Source: Bifidobacterium pongonis (lineage in GTDB: Bacteria > Actinomycetota > Actinomycetes > Actinomycetales > Bifidobacteriaceae). From it: DNA of 50,264 nt. Below are positions 32,721 to 40,349 of the stretch, one piece after another. The stretch covers positions 1-50,264 of the forward strand of contig NZ_JAHBBE010000021.1 in the NCBI RefSeq assembly GCF_019331805.1, read 5' to 3'. A model generated the notes under the pieces. That model did no database searches. It was given only the letters and a program-made list of their open reading frames with translations, and had not been told where the DNA came from. Both the position numbers and the translations under genes were made by a program. How positions within the stretch are numbered: position 1 is the stretch's first letter; every line of letters starts with the position of its first letter.

Positions 32721-34136
32721 ATGGCAAAGACGTCCGTACAGTATCTATGTTCCGAATGTGGTTGGAGCGGCCCGAAATGGGTGGGCCGATGCCCCGAATG
32801 CGGCCAATGGGGAACGGTCGATGAGTTCCGTGAGGCACGCCCGTCCGCGCGTTCGCGCACCGCCGATCCCGGCCATGACCGTCGCACACGCGCCACGGAA
32901 GCCGTCACTGCGGTTTCAGCCACGGCGATCACCGAAATCGGCACCGACACCGTGGAACGTGTCGAAACGGGCTTCTCCGAATTCGATCGCGTGCTCGGCG
33001 GTGGCATCGTCCCCGGCTCGGTGGTGCTTATCGCCGGTGAACCCGGCATCGGCAAATCCACGTTGCTGCTGGAAACCGCCGGTAATATCGCCCGGACGCA
33101 CCGCGACGGCACCGTGCTGTACATTTCCGGCGAGGAATCGCAGGCCCAGGTGCGTCTGCGTGCCACGCGCATCAACGCGGTGGAACCGAATCTGCTGCTC
33201 GCCGCCACCACCGATCTCGGCACGGCGCTCGGCCTGATCGAACATCACCGGCCCGCGCTGGCCATCGTCGATTCGGCGCAGACCATCGTCTCTCAGGATG
33301 TCGACGGCATTTCCGGCGGTTCCACGCAGGTGCGCGAGGTCGCGAGCGCGCTTATCGACACCGCGAAGACGTTGGATGTGCCGGTGCTGCTGGTGGGCCA
33401 TGTGACCAAGGATGGTTCGATTGCGGGACCGCGTACCTTGGAGCATCTGGTGGATGTGGTGTGCCAGTTCGAGGGCGATAGTGAGACCGCGCTGCGTCTG
33501 CTGCGTGCGGTGAAGAATCGTTTCGGGCCGACGGATGAGGTCGGCTGTTTCGACATGAGCGGCGAAGGCATCGAGGAGGTGACGGATCCGTCCGGCCTAT
33601 TCCTCTCGTCGAGCGGTGACAATACGAGCGCGCCTGTTGAGGGCACGTGCGTCACGTTCACGTTGGACGGGCATCGTTCGTTGCCGATCGAAGTGCAGGC
33701 GTTGGTCACCGACTCGGTGCTGCCCACGCCGCGCAGGGCGGTGAATGGGGTGGATGGCAGTCGTATCGCCATGCTGACCGCCGTGCTGTACCGTCATGGC
33801 AAGTTGAATCTGCTGGGCAACGATCTGTATGTTTCCACGATTGCGGGTGGCATCGCCAAGGAACCGGGGTGTGATCTGGCGATTGTGGCCGCGTTGGCGA
33901 GCGCCGCGAAGCACTCCCCCATTCCCCGCACCACTTGCGCGATCGGTGAGATTTCACTCACCGGGCAGATTCGGCCGGTGCCGCGTTTGGAGTATCGTCT
34001 GCGCGAGGCGGCACGATTGGGTTTCACCACGGCGGTGGTGCCCGTGTTGCGTAAGCCGATTACGGTTCCGGGGCTGCATATCGTGCAGGTGGACACGCTG
34101 GCGGACGCGCTGGTGTCGCTGCCCGCACGATCATAG
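32721..34136 (+). CDS. radA: DNA repair protein RadA
   Basis: A 471-residue ATPase of recombinational repair that promotes branch migration. Domain order is the C4 zinc finger (CSECGWSGPKWVGRCPECGQW), the RecA-like core with Walker A AGEPGIGKST and the RadA-specific KNRFG motif (VKNRFGPTDEVG), and a C-terminal Lon-protease-like domain. The start follows the family: the zinc finger begins about nine residues in. A terminator follows, and the ISL3-type transposon has inserted into its T-tract. Confidence 0.96.
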   Translation: MAKTSVQYLCSECGWSGPKWVGRCPECGQWGTVDEFREARPSARSRTADPGHDRRTRATEAVTAVSATAITEIGTDTVERVETGFSEFDRVLGGGIVPGSVVLIAGEPGIGKSTLLLETAGNIARTHRDGTVLYISGEESQAQVRLRATRINAVEPNLLLAATTDLGTALGLIEHHRPALAIVDSAQTIVSQDVDGISGGSTQVREVASALIDTAKTLDVPVLLVGHVTKDGSIAGPRTLEHLVDVVCQFEGDSETALRLLRAVKNRFGPTDEVGCFDMSGEGIEEVTDPSGLFLSSSGDNTSAPVEGTCVTFTLDGHRSLPIEVQALVTDSVLPTPRRAVNGVDGSRIAMLTAVLYRHGKLNLLGNDLYVSTIAGGIAKEPGCDLAIVAALASAAKHSPIPRTTCAIGEISLTGQIRPVPRLEYRLREAARLGFTTAVVPVLRKPITVPGLHIVQVDTLADALVSLPARS

Positions 34137-34137
34137 C

Positions 34138-34173
34138 AAAAAGCCGACGCAGCAAGTGCCGCGCCGGCTTTTT
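34138..34173. terminator. radA terminator, bidirectional, at the transposon insertion point
   Basis: AAAAAGCCG and CGGCTTTTT form the outer stem, with CGC/GCG inside, and the T-tract continues into CTTTTTCT. The A-run on the other side makes it work for both strands. Before insertion it probably also ended the convergent ribF transcript, which is now cut off from it by 8.4 kb. Confidence 0.85.
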
Positions 34174-34175
34174 CT
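34168..34175. repeat. Target-site duplication, left copy
   Basis: CTTTTTCT directly abuts the left terminal inverted repeat. The identical 8-mer abuts the right end at 42540-42547. Eight bp is the usual duplication for ISL3-family elements. Confidence 0.95.
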
Positions 34176-34197
34176 GGGTATGTAAAATCTCTGGTTG
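34176..34197 (+). repeat. Left terminal inverted repeat
   Basis: Begins GGGTATGTAAAATCT and continues CTGGTTG. It pairs with the right end at 42518-42539 with two mismatches in 22 bases. Confidence 0.93.
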
Positions 34198-34278
34198 AAT
34201 GACGGGTTTCGAAGAACGTTCATCCTCTAAGTTCCAGAAGGAACCGTCTGGTTGAAAATCGTTTGAGACGTGTTTCCG

Positions 34279-34297
34279 TTTCAACCAGAGATTTACC
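34279..34297 (-). repeat. Left subterminal repeat
   Basis: On the minus strand reads GGTAAATCTCTGGTTGAAA, the core of the terminal repeat in opposite orientation, just beyond the transposase stop. A partial copy (CTGGTTGAAAATC) lies at 34248-34260. Such copies are probable extra transposase sites. Confidence 0.75.
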
Positions 34298-34298
34298 G

Positions 34299-35693
34299 TT
34301 AGTTGAGTATCTCGCCGGTGGTTTCGTCCACCTCGTATTCAGGTTCGGGGAACGGCTCCCATTCGTCTTCCTCGTTGCTCTCGTCTTCCGCTTCGGTGGT
34401 GAACAGCGCGCCTTTGGTGAGGATTCGGGGACCGATGCTTATGCCGCCGCTGTTGATGATGTTGAGGAGGTTGGTCTTTCGGTACAGGCTTCTTCCCCGC
34501 AACGTTTCAAAGGAGTATCCGCGTCCTTTCATGTTGGATTCGCGTATGAGTCTGTTGGCGCATTCGGTGTAGCCGTTGCTTATGGCTATGGGGCAGTCCC
34601 AGTATTGGAAGATCTGGGTGTAGAAGTTGCGTACCGTTTTGGCGAGGGTTCTGAACGAGTCGAACAATTCGCCTTCGGGAATGTTGTTCTCCCATGTTTG
34701 GAACGCTTTCTGGGCGTTGCGTTTCGATGTGGGGTTCTCGTCCCAGATGTCGAAGAAGTCCTCCTTGACGTCGAAGGCCGTGGCGAGGGGCTTGAGCTCG
34801 TCGACGCCGCGCAGCAGGCGTATTTTCTCGGCCTCCTCGCCTGTGAGGTCGCGACGTCGGGTTTTGAGCGTGTAGGCAAGTCCGCGCTTGGTTTTGATGC
34901 GGTCCTTCTTGGTCATGGTCGTTTGCAGGGACCGTCTCACGGAGTCGACGGCTTCGTTGGCCTTCATGACGACGTGGAAGTGGTCGATGGCCCAGCGTGC
35001 GTTCGGCATGGCCGTGGCGATGCTTTTCTCGAATGGCCGATACATGTCCGAGCACACCCACATGACCTTGTCCCTGTCGGGCATGTTCATGAAGTATTCT
35101 GTGAGGGTCCTTTGGTTTCGGCCGTTGAGCATGTCGTAGAGCGTGCGGTGTTCGAGGTCGGTGATGACGGTGACCTCTCCGATGCGCTTGATCTTGATCT
35201 CGTCGATGCCGAGGAATGCGGGCGTGCGGAACCGCAGCTTCTCGTCATAGTCGCGGATGTATTCCTCGAACACGTTCTTGACGGTCACATGGGTCAACGC
35301 GTAGTCGACGGCCACGTCGCGGAACGTGGTGCGCAGGGAACGTTGCGCAATGTCCGCGTAGGCGCGCGAGGTCATCATGCGTTTCTGGTTCACGCCGTCG
35401 ATGTCGGGCTGCCAGATGTCGTTGCACTGGCTGCAACGCCTTCGGGGAAACTCGATGATCAGGCGGGTTGGTACGCCTCCCATGGGGGTGTCCGCGATTT
35501 TGAGCGCGCGTCTGCCGTGGCTGTACGTCTTTCCGCCGCAAACCCCGCAAGCCTCGGGCACCGGACCGCAGTACGCGAGCCGTATGTTCTTGACCCGCTT
35601 GCCCTTGTCGATCGTCTCCTCGGTGCCCGTCAGCTCGCAGTCCGCGATGCCGAACAGGTCCTTGACGATGGAACCGGAATCATTGGCTGTCAT
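34299..35693 (-). CDS. ISL3-family transposase
   Basis: A 464-residue DDE transposase. The N-terminal zinc-binding region has CGVC (49-52) and CSQC (87-90). The catalytic acids fit Asp164 (FLGIDEIKIKR), Asp216 (VCSDMYRPF) and Glu377 (SNGYTECANRLIRE), and the ISL3 signature GYSFETLRGR follows. A tail rich in Glu and Asp (from about 434) is unusual for the family. The start has GGAG eight bases before it and lies inside the end of hsdR, overlapping by 14 nt. It is thus the last gene of the R-M operon. The frame is intact. Confidence 0.93.
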   Translation of the reverse strand: MTANDSGSIVKDLFGIADCELTGTEETIDKGKRVKNIRLAYCGPVPEACGVCGGKTYSHGRRALKIADTPMGGVPTRLIIEFPRRRCSQCNDIWQPDIDGVNQKRMMTSRAYADIAQRSLRTTFRDVAVDYALTHVTVKNVFEEYIRDYDEKLRFRTPAFLGIDEIKIKRIGEVTVITDLEHRTLYDMLNGRNQRTLTEYFMNMPDRDKVMWVCSDMYRPFEKSIATAMPNARWAIDHFHVVMKANEAVDSVRRSLQTTMTKKDRIKTKRGLAYTLKTRRRDLTGEEAEKIRLLRGVDELKPLATAFDVKEDFFDIWDENPTSKRNAQKAFQTWENNIPEGELFDSFRTLAKTVRNFYTQIFQYWDCPIAISNGYTECANRLIRESNMKGRGYSFETLRGRSLYRKTNLLNIINSGGISIGPRILTKGALFTTEAEDESNEEDEWEPFPEPEYEVDETTGEILN

Positions 35694-38600
35694 GATCGCG
35701 CTCCATCCGCTTCATATACTCCTGAAGTTTCGGGATGTCGTAGCGTTTTCCGGAACGTAGCTGGTCATAGGCCTGATCGGCGAGGGAGTCGATGGCCTGC
35801 GGGTCGTTCATGACCTTCGCGGCGAGGTCTCCCAGCTCGTTGCTCACGAGGTTCACGAGGCCCGCCTTGACGATGCTCTTCAGTCTTCCGTCGTTGAGTA
35901 TGGACTCCTTCGAGTTGTTGGAATTCGTGATTCTGGTCTGGGTGATGTTGTCGCCCGCCACATAGTCGGAGATGAAGTTCACGGCCCTCGCGGCGGAGAT
36001 CACGTTCACGTCGGTGCCCCATGTCTCGTTGAGCTTTTCGACGATCCTCTTCAGACTCTGCTGCTTGGGAGCGGTCGAACGCCCGAGGCCGGCCCCCATG
36101 GGTTTGAGCTCGCGGTCCTGCTGGTCGTCGGCGCGACGCAGCCTGTTGATCCTGTAGTCGGAGAGCACGAGGCCCTTGATGTCGATCTCGTCGACGCTGG
36201 TGTTGCTGATCCGGTGATAGAGCAGTTTCGCGAACCCGTGGAACACTTCCAGATCCGGTTCTCCCAGATCGACGATCTGGCTGATGAACATGTAGGCGGA
36301 GCAGTAGCGTTTCAGGAGTTTGCGGAACGTGACGAGACCGTCGCGGGCCTCCTGTTCCTCGTCCATGCGCTGCTGGGCGTATCGGATGGTCTCCTTGTCG
36401 CCGTCGGCTTTGGCGTGTTCGAGGGTGTCGGCCCATGTCGCGTATGCGGTGGTGTGAGCCTTGTATTCGCTGCTCCAGCGTTCCGCGGGAAGGCTCACGG
36501 CCTTGTAGAGGCGCTTGCGGTACGAGTCCCGTTCCTCTCCCGTGGAAAGCTGCGCTATGGCCCGGTACTGGGCGTCGCGGTACTGAGAGAAGTCCTCCTG
36601 CGTGTAGATTCCCGTCTTATCGAGCCGCTTCTTGATCTCGTACACCATGTTCGGATCCTGCGCCTCGCTCATGGCCGCGCCGGTGTCGTATTTGCGGAAC
36701 GCGTTGACCACGGTGTCGGCCTTGTTCACAAAATCGAGGATGAACACTTGGTCCTTGCCGGGGTAGATCCGGTTGACGCGCGAATAGGTCTGCACGATCT
36801 CGATGTCGTTGGCGATGGGCTTGTCGATGTACAAGGCGCAGAGCTTGGGCTGGTCGAATCCGGTCTGGAACTTGTTCGCCACGATCATGAGCCTGTACTG
36901 CGGGGTGTCGAACGCGTTCTCGATGGTCTCGTAGCCGAGGTTGTTCATGTTCGACTCGGTGTAGTCGTAGTCCGGGTTGATCGCCGCGAACGGGTTGTCC
37001 CTGAGGTATTCGTCCTCCGGGACCACGCACTGGGAGCCCTTGACCTTGTCGGAGAACGCCACCAGCGGCTCTCCGGGAACCTTGAATTGCAGGTGAGGCT
37101 CGATCCTGCTGCGGTCCAGTTCGGGATGGGCCCGCAGGTACGCGTCGAACGCATACTTGTAACGGACCACGGCCGGGCGCGACGGCGTGATAATCATGGC
37201 CTTGGCCTGACCGTCGAGCAACGGAGCCACGTTCCTGACGAAATGCTCGATGATCAGCGCGGTCTTCTCCATCACGTTCGTCGGATGCAACGCCTTCCAC
37301 TTCGCGATGACGCGGCGCGCGGCGTTCTCGTCGACGAGTTTGTCGGGCGCGTACTCCTCGGCGAGCCTGAACGCGGTCGAATAGGGCATGTACCCGGACA
37401 GCGGGTCGATGATGTACCCTTCCTCGATGGCTTGCCGCATCGGGTACTTGTGGAACGATTCCGGGATGCTCCTGCCCTTCTTGTCGAGCTTGTCTCCGGG
37501 ACGGCCGAACAGGGTCATGGTCTCGGCCTTCGGGGTCGCGGTGAACGCGAAGAACGACACGTTCCGCGGCATCACGTTGCCAGCCTGCATGCGGGTGAAG
37601 TACTCGGAAATCACGTCCTCGTCGGTCAGGTCTCCCTCCTCGCCGGTCTCGGAGGGCAGGGGCCGCGCCTCGGGAAGGTTGAGCTTGTCCGCCGCCGCGT
37701 TGAACGCGCTCTTCAGCGCCGCGGCGCTGCTGCCTTCCTGTGAGGAGTGGGCCTCGTCGATGATGACGGCGAAGTCCCGGCCCGTCAGACGGGGGTCTGC
37801 GGCGATCATGGGCCATGCGTACAGGAACGTCTGCAAGGTGACCACGATGATCTCCCTGCGGTCGCCCAACGCCTTGGCCAGCTGCCGGCTCTTCGCCGCG
37901 TCGGACGTCCGACGTCCCTCGGAGTCGGTGCCGATGTCCATGACGTAACCGGGGGCGTTCCTCAGCTGGCCTATAGTCTTCTTGATGTTCGTGTCAAGGC
38001 TCAGACGGTCGGTCACGACCACCACGCTGGAGAACAGTCGTTCTCCGTTGTCCTGCCTGACGTCGGCGAGCTCGTGCGCGGTCCACGTGATCGTCTCGGT
38101 CTTGCCCGACCCCGCGGAATGCTCAATCAGATACCTTTGCCCGGCCCCGTTGGCGCGCACGTCGGCGATCATCTTGGTCACGGCGTCCCACTGATGGTAG
38201 CGGGGGAAGATCTGCGTGCAGCGCGTGCGCATGCGGCCGGTCGCGTCCTCCTTGCGGCTGGTCTCCTCGAACACGAAGTTCTGGAAGATGTGCAGCCAGT
38301 TGTCCCTCTGGCAGATTTCCTTCCAGAAGTACGAGGTCCGATAGCCGCCGTCCTCGGCGGGGGGATTGCCGGCGTGCCCGTCCGCGGTGCCCTTGTTGAA
38401 TGGCAGGAACCGGGGCACGTCCGCCTCCAGATTGGTGCACATCCACACCTCGTCCTCGCTGATCGCGAAATGCACCACCGCACCGCTCTTGTACATCAGC
38501 AGCCAGTTGCGCCGGTTCGTGCCCGGTTCGATGGGCTTGCGTTCGGTCTGGTACTCCTCGATGGCGTCCTGCACCGTCTGGGTCAGCTCGGTCTTGACCT

Positions 38601-39081
38601 CCGCGGTCGCCACCGGGATGCCGTTGATGAAGAACACCAGATCCAGCGATTTGTTGCCTTGCGTCTGGTAATGCACCTGATGCATCACCCGCAGGATGTT
38701 CGCCTCGTAGTCGACTTGCGCGTTCCTGATGCGCTTGTCCGCCGGATACGGGGCCGAACCCATGATCGTCTGATAGCCCGCCATTTTGAATCCGTGGCGA
38801 ATCACGTCTATCGTGCCGTCGTCCCGCAAGGCGGAAACCAGCTGCATGCGCAGGTTGTTCTCCCAGTTCCCGCCCATGGACGCACGCATCTTCTCCAGCT
38901 TCTCCGGCGCGACCCGTTCCTGGAACTCGATGAAGTCCGGCATGTACAACGCCGTTTGCGGGTCGAACCCCGTATCGTCCGGGCTCACCCTCCAGCCGTT
39001 CTCACCCTCCAGCCCCGCGATAGAACGCGACAAGTACCGTTCGAACGCATCCTCCCTGTGCAGACTGTCGTTCACGCTCAT
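35680..39081 (-). CDS. hsdR: Type I restriction enzyme, R (motor and nuclease) subunit
   Basis: A 1133-residue subunit that translocates and cuts unmethylated DNA as part of the HsdR2M2S complex. The nuclease domain has LDLVFFINGIPVATAEVK with Asp147, Glu161 and Lys163. The helicase motor has Walker A SAGSGKT (about 322-328), VVVTDRLSLD, DEAH at 442-445, SFFAFTATPK and YSRVNRIYPGK. The rest is the C-terminal assembly region. GGGAGG precedes the ATG, which overlaps the hsdS stop by one base (TGATG). The 3' end overlaps the transposase start. No frameshift is visible, so the system looks functional. Confidence 0.96.
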   Translation of the reverse strand: MSVNDSLHREDAFERYLSRSIAGLEGENGWRVSPDDTGFDPQTALYMPDFIEFQERVAPEKLEKMRASMGGNWENNLRMQLVSALRDDGTIDVIRHGFKMAGYQTIMGSAPYPADKRIRNAQVDYEANILRVMHQVHYQTQGNKSLDLVFFINGIPVATAEVKTELTQTVQDAIEEYQTERKPIEPGTNRRNWLLMYKSGAVVHFAISEDEVWMCTNLEADVPRFLPFNKGTADGHAGNPPAEDGGYRTSYFWKEICQRDNWLHIFQNFVFEETSRKEDATGRMRTRCTQIFPRYHQWDAVTKMIADVRANGAGQRYLIEHSAGSGKTETITWTAHELADVRQDNGERLFSSVVVVTDRLSLDTNIKKTIGQLRNAPGYVMDIGTDSEGRRTSDAAKSRQLAKALGDRREIIVVTLQTFLYAWPMIAADPRLTGRDFAVIIDEAHSSQEGSSAAALKSAFNAAADKLNLPEARPLPSETGEEGDLTDEDVISEYFTRMQAGNVMPRNVSFFAFTATPKAETMTLFGRPGDKLDKKGRSIPESFHKYPMRQAIEEGYIIDPLSGYMPYSTAFRLAEEYAPDKLVDENAARRVIAKWKALHPTNVMEKTALIIEHFVRNVAPLLDGQAKAMIITPSRPAVVRYKYAFDAYLRAHPELDRSRIEPHLQFKVPGEPLVAFSDKVKGSQCVVPEDEYLRDNPFAAINPDYDYTESNMNNLGYETIENAFDTPQYRLMIVANKFQTGFDQPKLCALYIDKPIANDIEIVQTYSRVNRIYPGKDQVFILDFVNKADTVVNAFRKYDTGAAMSEAQDPNMVYEIKKRLDKTGIYTQEDFSQYRDAQYRAIAQLSTGEERDSYRKRLYKAVSLPAERWSSEYKAHTTAYATWADTLEHAKADGDKETIRYAQQRMDEEQEARDGLVTFRKLLKRYCSAYMFISQIVDLGEPDLEVFHGFAKLLYHRISNTSVDEIDIKGLVLSDYRINRLRRADDQQDRELKPMGAGLGRSTAPKQQSLKRIVEKLNETWGTDVNVISAARAVNFISDYVAGDNITQTRITNSNNSKESILNDGRLKSIVKAGLVNLVSNELGDLAAKVMNDPQAIDSLADQAYDQLRSGKRYDIPKLQEYMKRMERDHDSQ

Positions 39082-40349
39082 CACGCACCTCCCATACAAT
39101 CAATACGACCAGTCACCGCATGGAAAATCAGACTCCTGCGATACTCCTCAAGCCTCGCAATCACCTGTTCCTGACGATCAACACCCTCATCAATCGCAGC
39201 ACACTTGTAATCAAGTTGGGAGATGATTTCCAATTGGTCTTGACGAGGCGGAACGAAAACTTTTAAATTCCCCAGTTCCTGCTGGTTAATCTTCGGCATC
39301 TTGATTCGTATGTCTGATACCAGCCCTGCTTGTTCGACGAACTGATCTGAAAGCATATAATATTTAAGCCACTCAGGAAATTGACTGGTTGAGATTGGAT
39401 ACATGTCGGCACTACATAATCCATCATCCGGGGCTATTATCACCTTATTTAGTCTCGGTCTTACTTTCGAATAAAGAATCGCGCCTTTATGGAATAGATG
39501 ATTGCAGCTAGTGACGCCATCTTCGTAGACGGTGCTGGTACGCAGCAGCCTTCCATTTCCCTTGCTTATTGATTCTGGAGAAATATGCAACCAATGCTGA
39601 TAGTTATCCGGTTCGACTAAGTTGGAATCTACGTGTGCGATGAACTTGAATCTCTTCCATGTCCAACGGGTATTATCCAAACCGTTTGAATCTCCGGCGA
39701 CTGTGTGCGAAATGACGGCCTTCCGATAGTCCTCCAGCTTGTCGATGATCATCCGATGGCGGGCGATGGCCTCATTGATCGGCTTACACCGCGAATCCAA
39801 GAAAGCAACAATCGAACGCTGAACATCGCGAGGCGGCACTACCACATAAGTTTCTTTCAAATCTCTGGGATTGACGTGAAATACTTTAACATCAACAAGA
39901 TTTCGGCGAATCTGAGATCTCCAATTATCAGTCGAAAACAAATATGCAAAATACTTGTTATCGAAAGTCTGTAGCGGAATCAGCTGCGTCGTATCACCTC
40001 CTGCATACACTTCAATATTGCTATCTAGATAGATGCAATTTCCGCAACCTTTGAGGTCTTCAGATGTACTTGCAAAGATGAAACCACCTTTGCTAATTGG
40101 AATAGTATTATCTGGAATTATGTCTGGTGAGACATATCGGATTAGCTCTCTATGGATAGAGAATCCATCGTTGAGCTTTGAATGAACTTGTCCGTAATTA
40201 ACAACTGGCACACCGTGTTCAATCAAATCGGCCTTTGTAACCGTGATTCCTTTTCCAATGGAAAACAAACTCTTCAAAGGCTTCATTTCCCAACCGTCGG
40301 GCATATGGCCGAACCATTCGGTGTTGTTGATTTCGTTCCGGGTTCTCAT
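39081..40349 (-). CDS. hsdS: Type I restriction enzyme, S (specificity) subunit
   Basis: A 422-residue DNA-recognition subunit. It has the usual two halves: a target-recognition domain from residue 10 (WFGHMPDGWEMKPLKSLF), a conserved coiled-coil (SIVAFLDSRCKPINEAIARH to KAVISHTVAG), a second recognition domain (TRWTWKRFKFIAHVDSN on) and a second coiled-coil (EIISQLDYKCAAIDEGVD to HAVTGRIDCMGGA). The recognition domains are clearly richer in A and T than hsdM and hsdR, as expected for parts exchanged between strains. It overlaps hsdM by ATGA. The recognised sequence cannot be predicted by eye. Confidence 0.95.
   Translation of the reverse strand: MRTRNEINNTEWFGHMPDGWEMKPLKSLFSIGKGITVTKADLIEHGVPVVNYGQVHSKLNDGFSIHRELIRYVSPDIIPDNTIPISKGGFIFASTSEDLKGCGNCIYLDSNIEVYAGGDTTQLIPLQTFDNKYFAYLFSTDNWRSQIRRNLVDVKVFHVNPRDLKETYVVVPPRDVQRSIVAFLDSRCKPINEAIARHRMIIDKLEDYRKAVISHTVAGDSNGLDNTRWTWKRFKFIAHVDSNLVEPDNYQHWLHISPESISKGNGRLLRTSTVYEDGVTSCNHLFHKGAILYSKVRPRLNKVIIAPDDGLCSADMYPISTSQFPEWLKYYMLSDQFVEQAGLVSDIRIKMPKINQQELGNLKVFVPPRQDQLEIISQLDYKCAAIDEGVDRQEQVIARLEEYRRSLIFHAVTGRIDCMGGA

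Noticed and set aside
35680..35693. hsdR truncated by insertion of an insertion sequence
   Set aside because: HsdR has full length with its own stop, the transposase binding site lies inside hsdR, and there are no inverted repeats or duplication at this junction. The element ends are at 34176 and 42539.
36214..39174. Plus-strand open frames across hsdR
   Set aside because: Antisense to a clear HsdR with all motor and nuclease motifs.
39081..40349. Phase-variable hsdS with inverted copies or a recombinase
   Set aside because: Only one hsdS is present, with no partial copies, no invertase gene and no long homopolymer tract in it.
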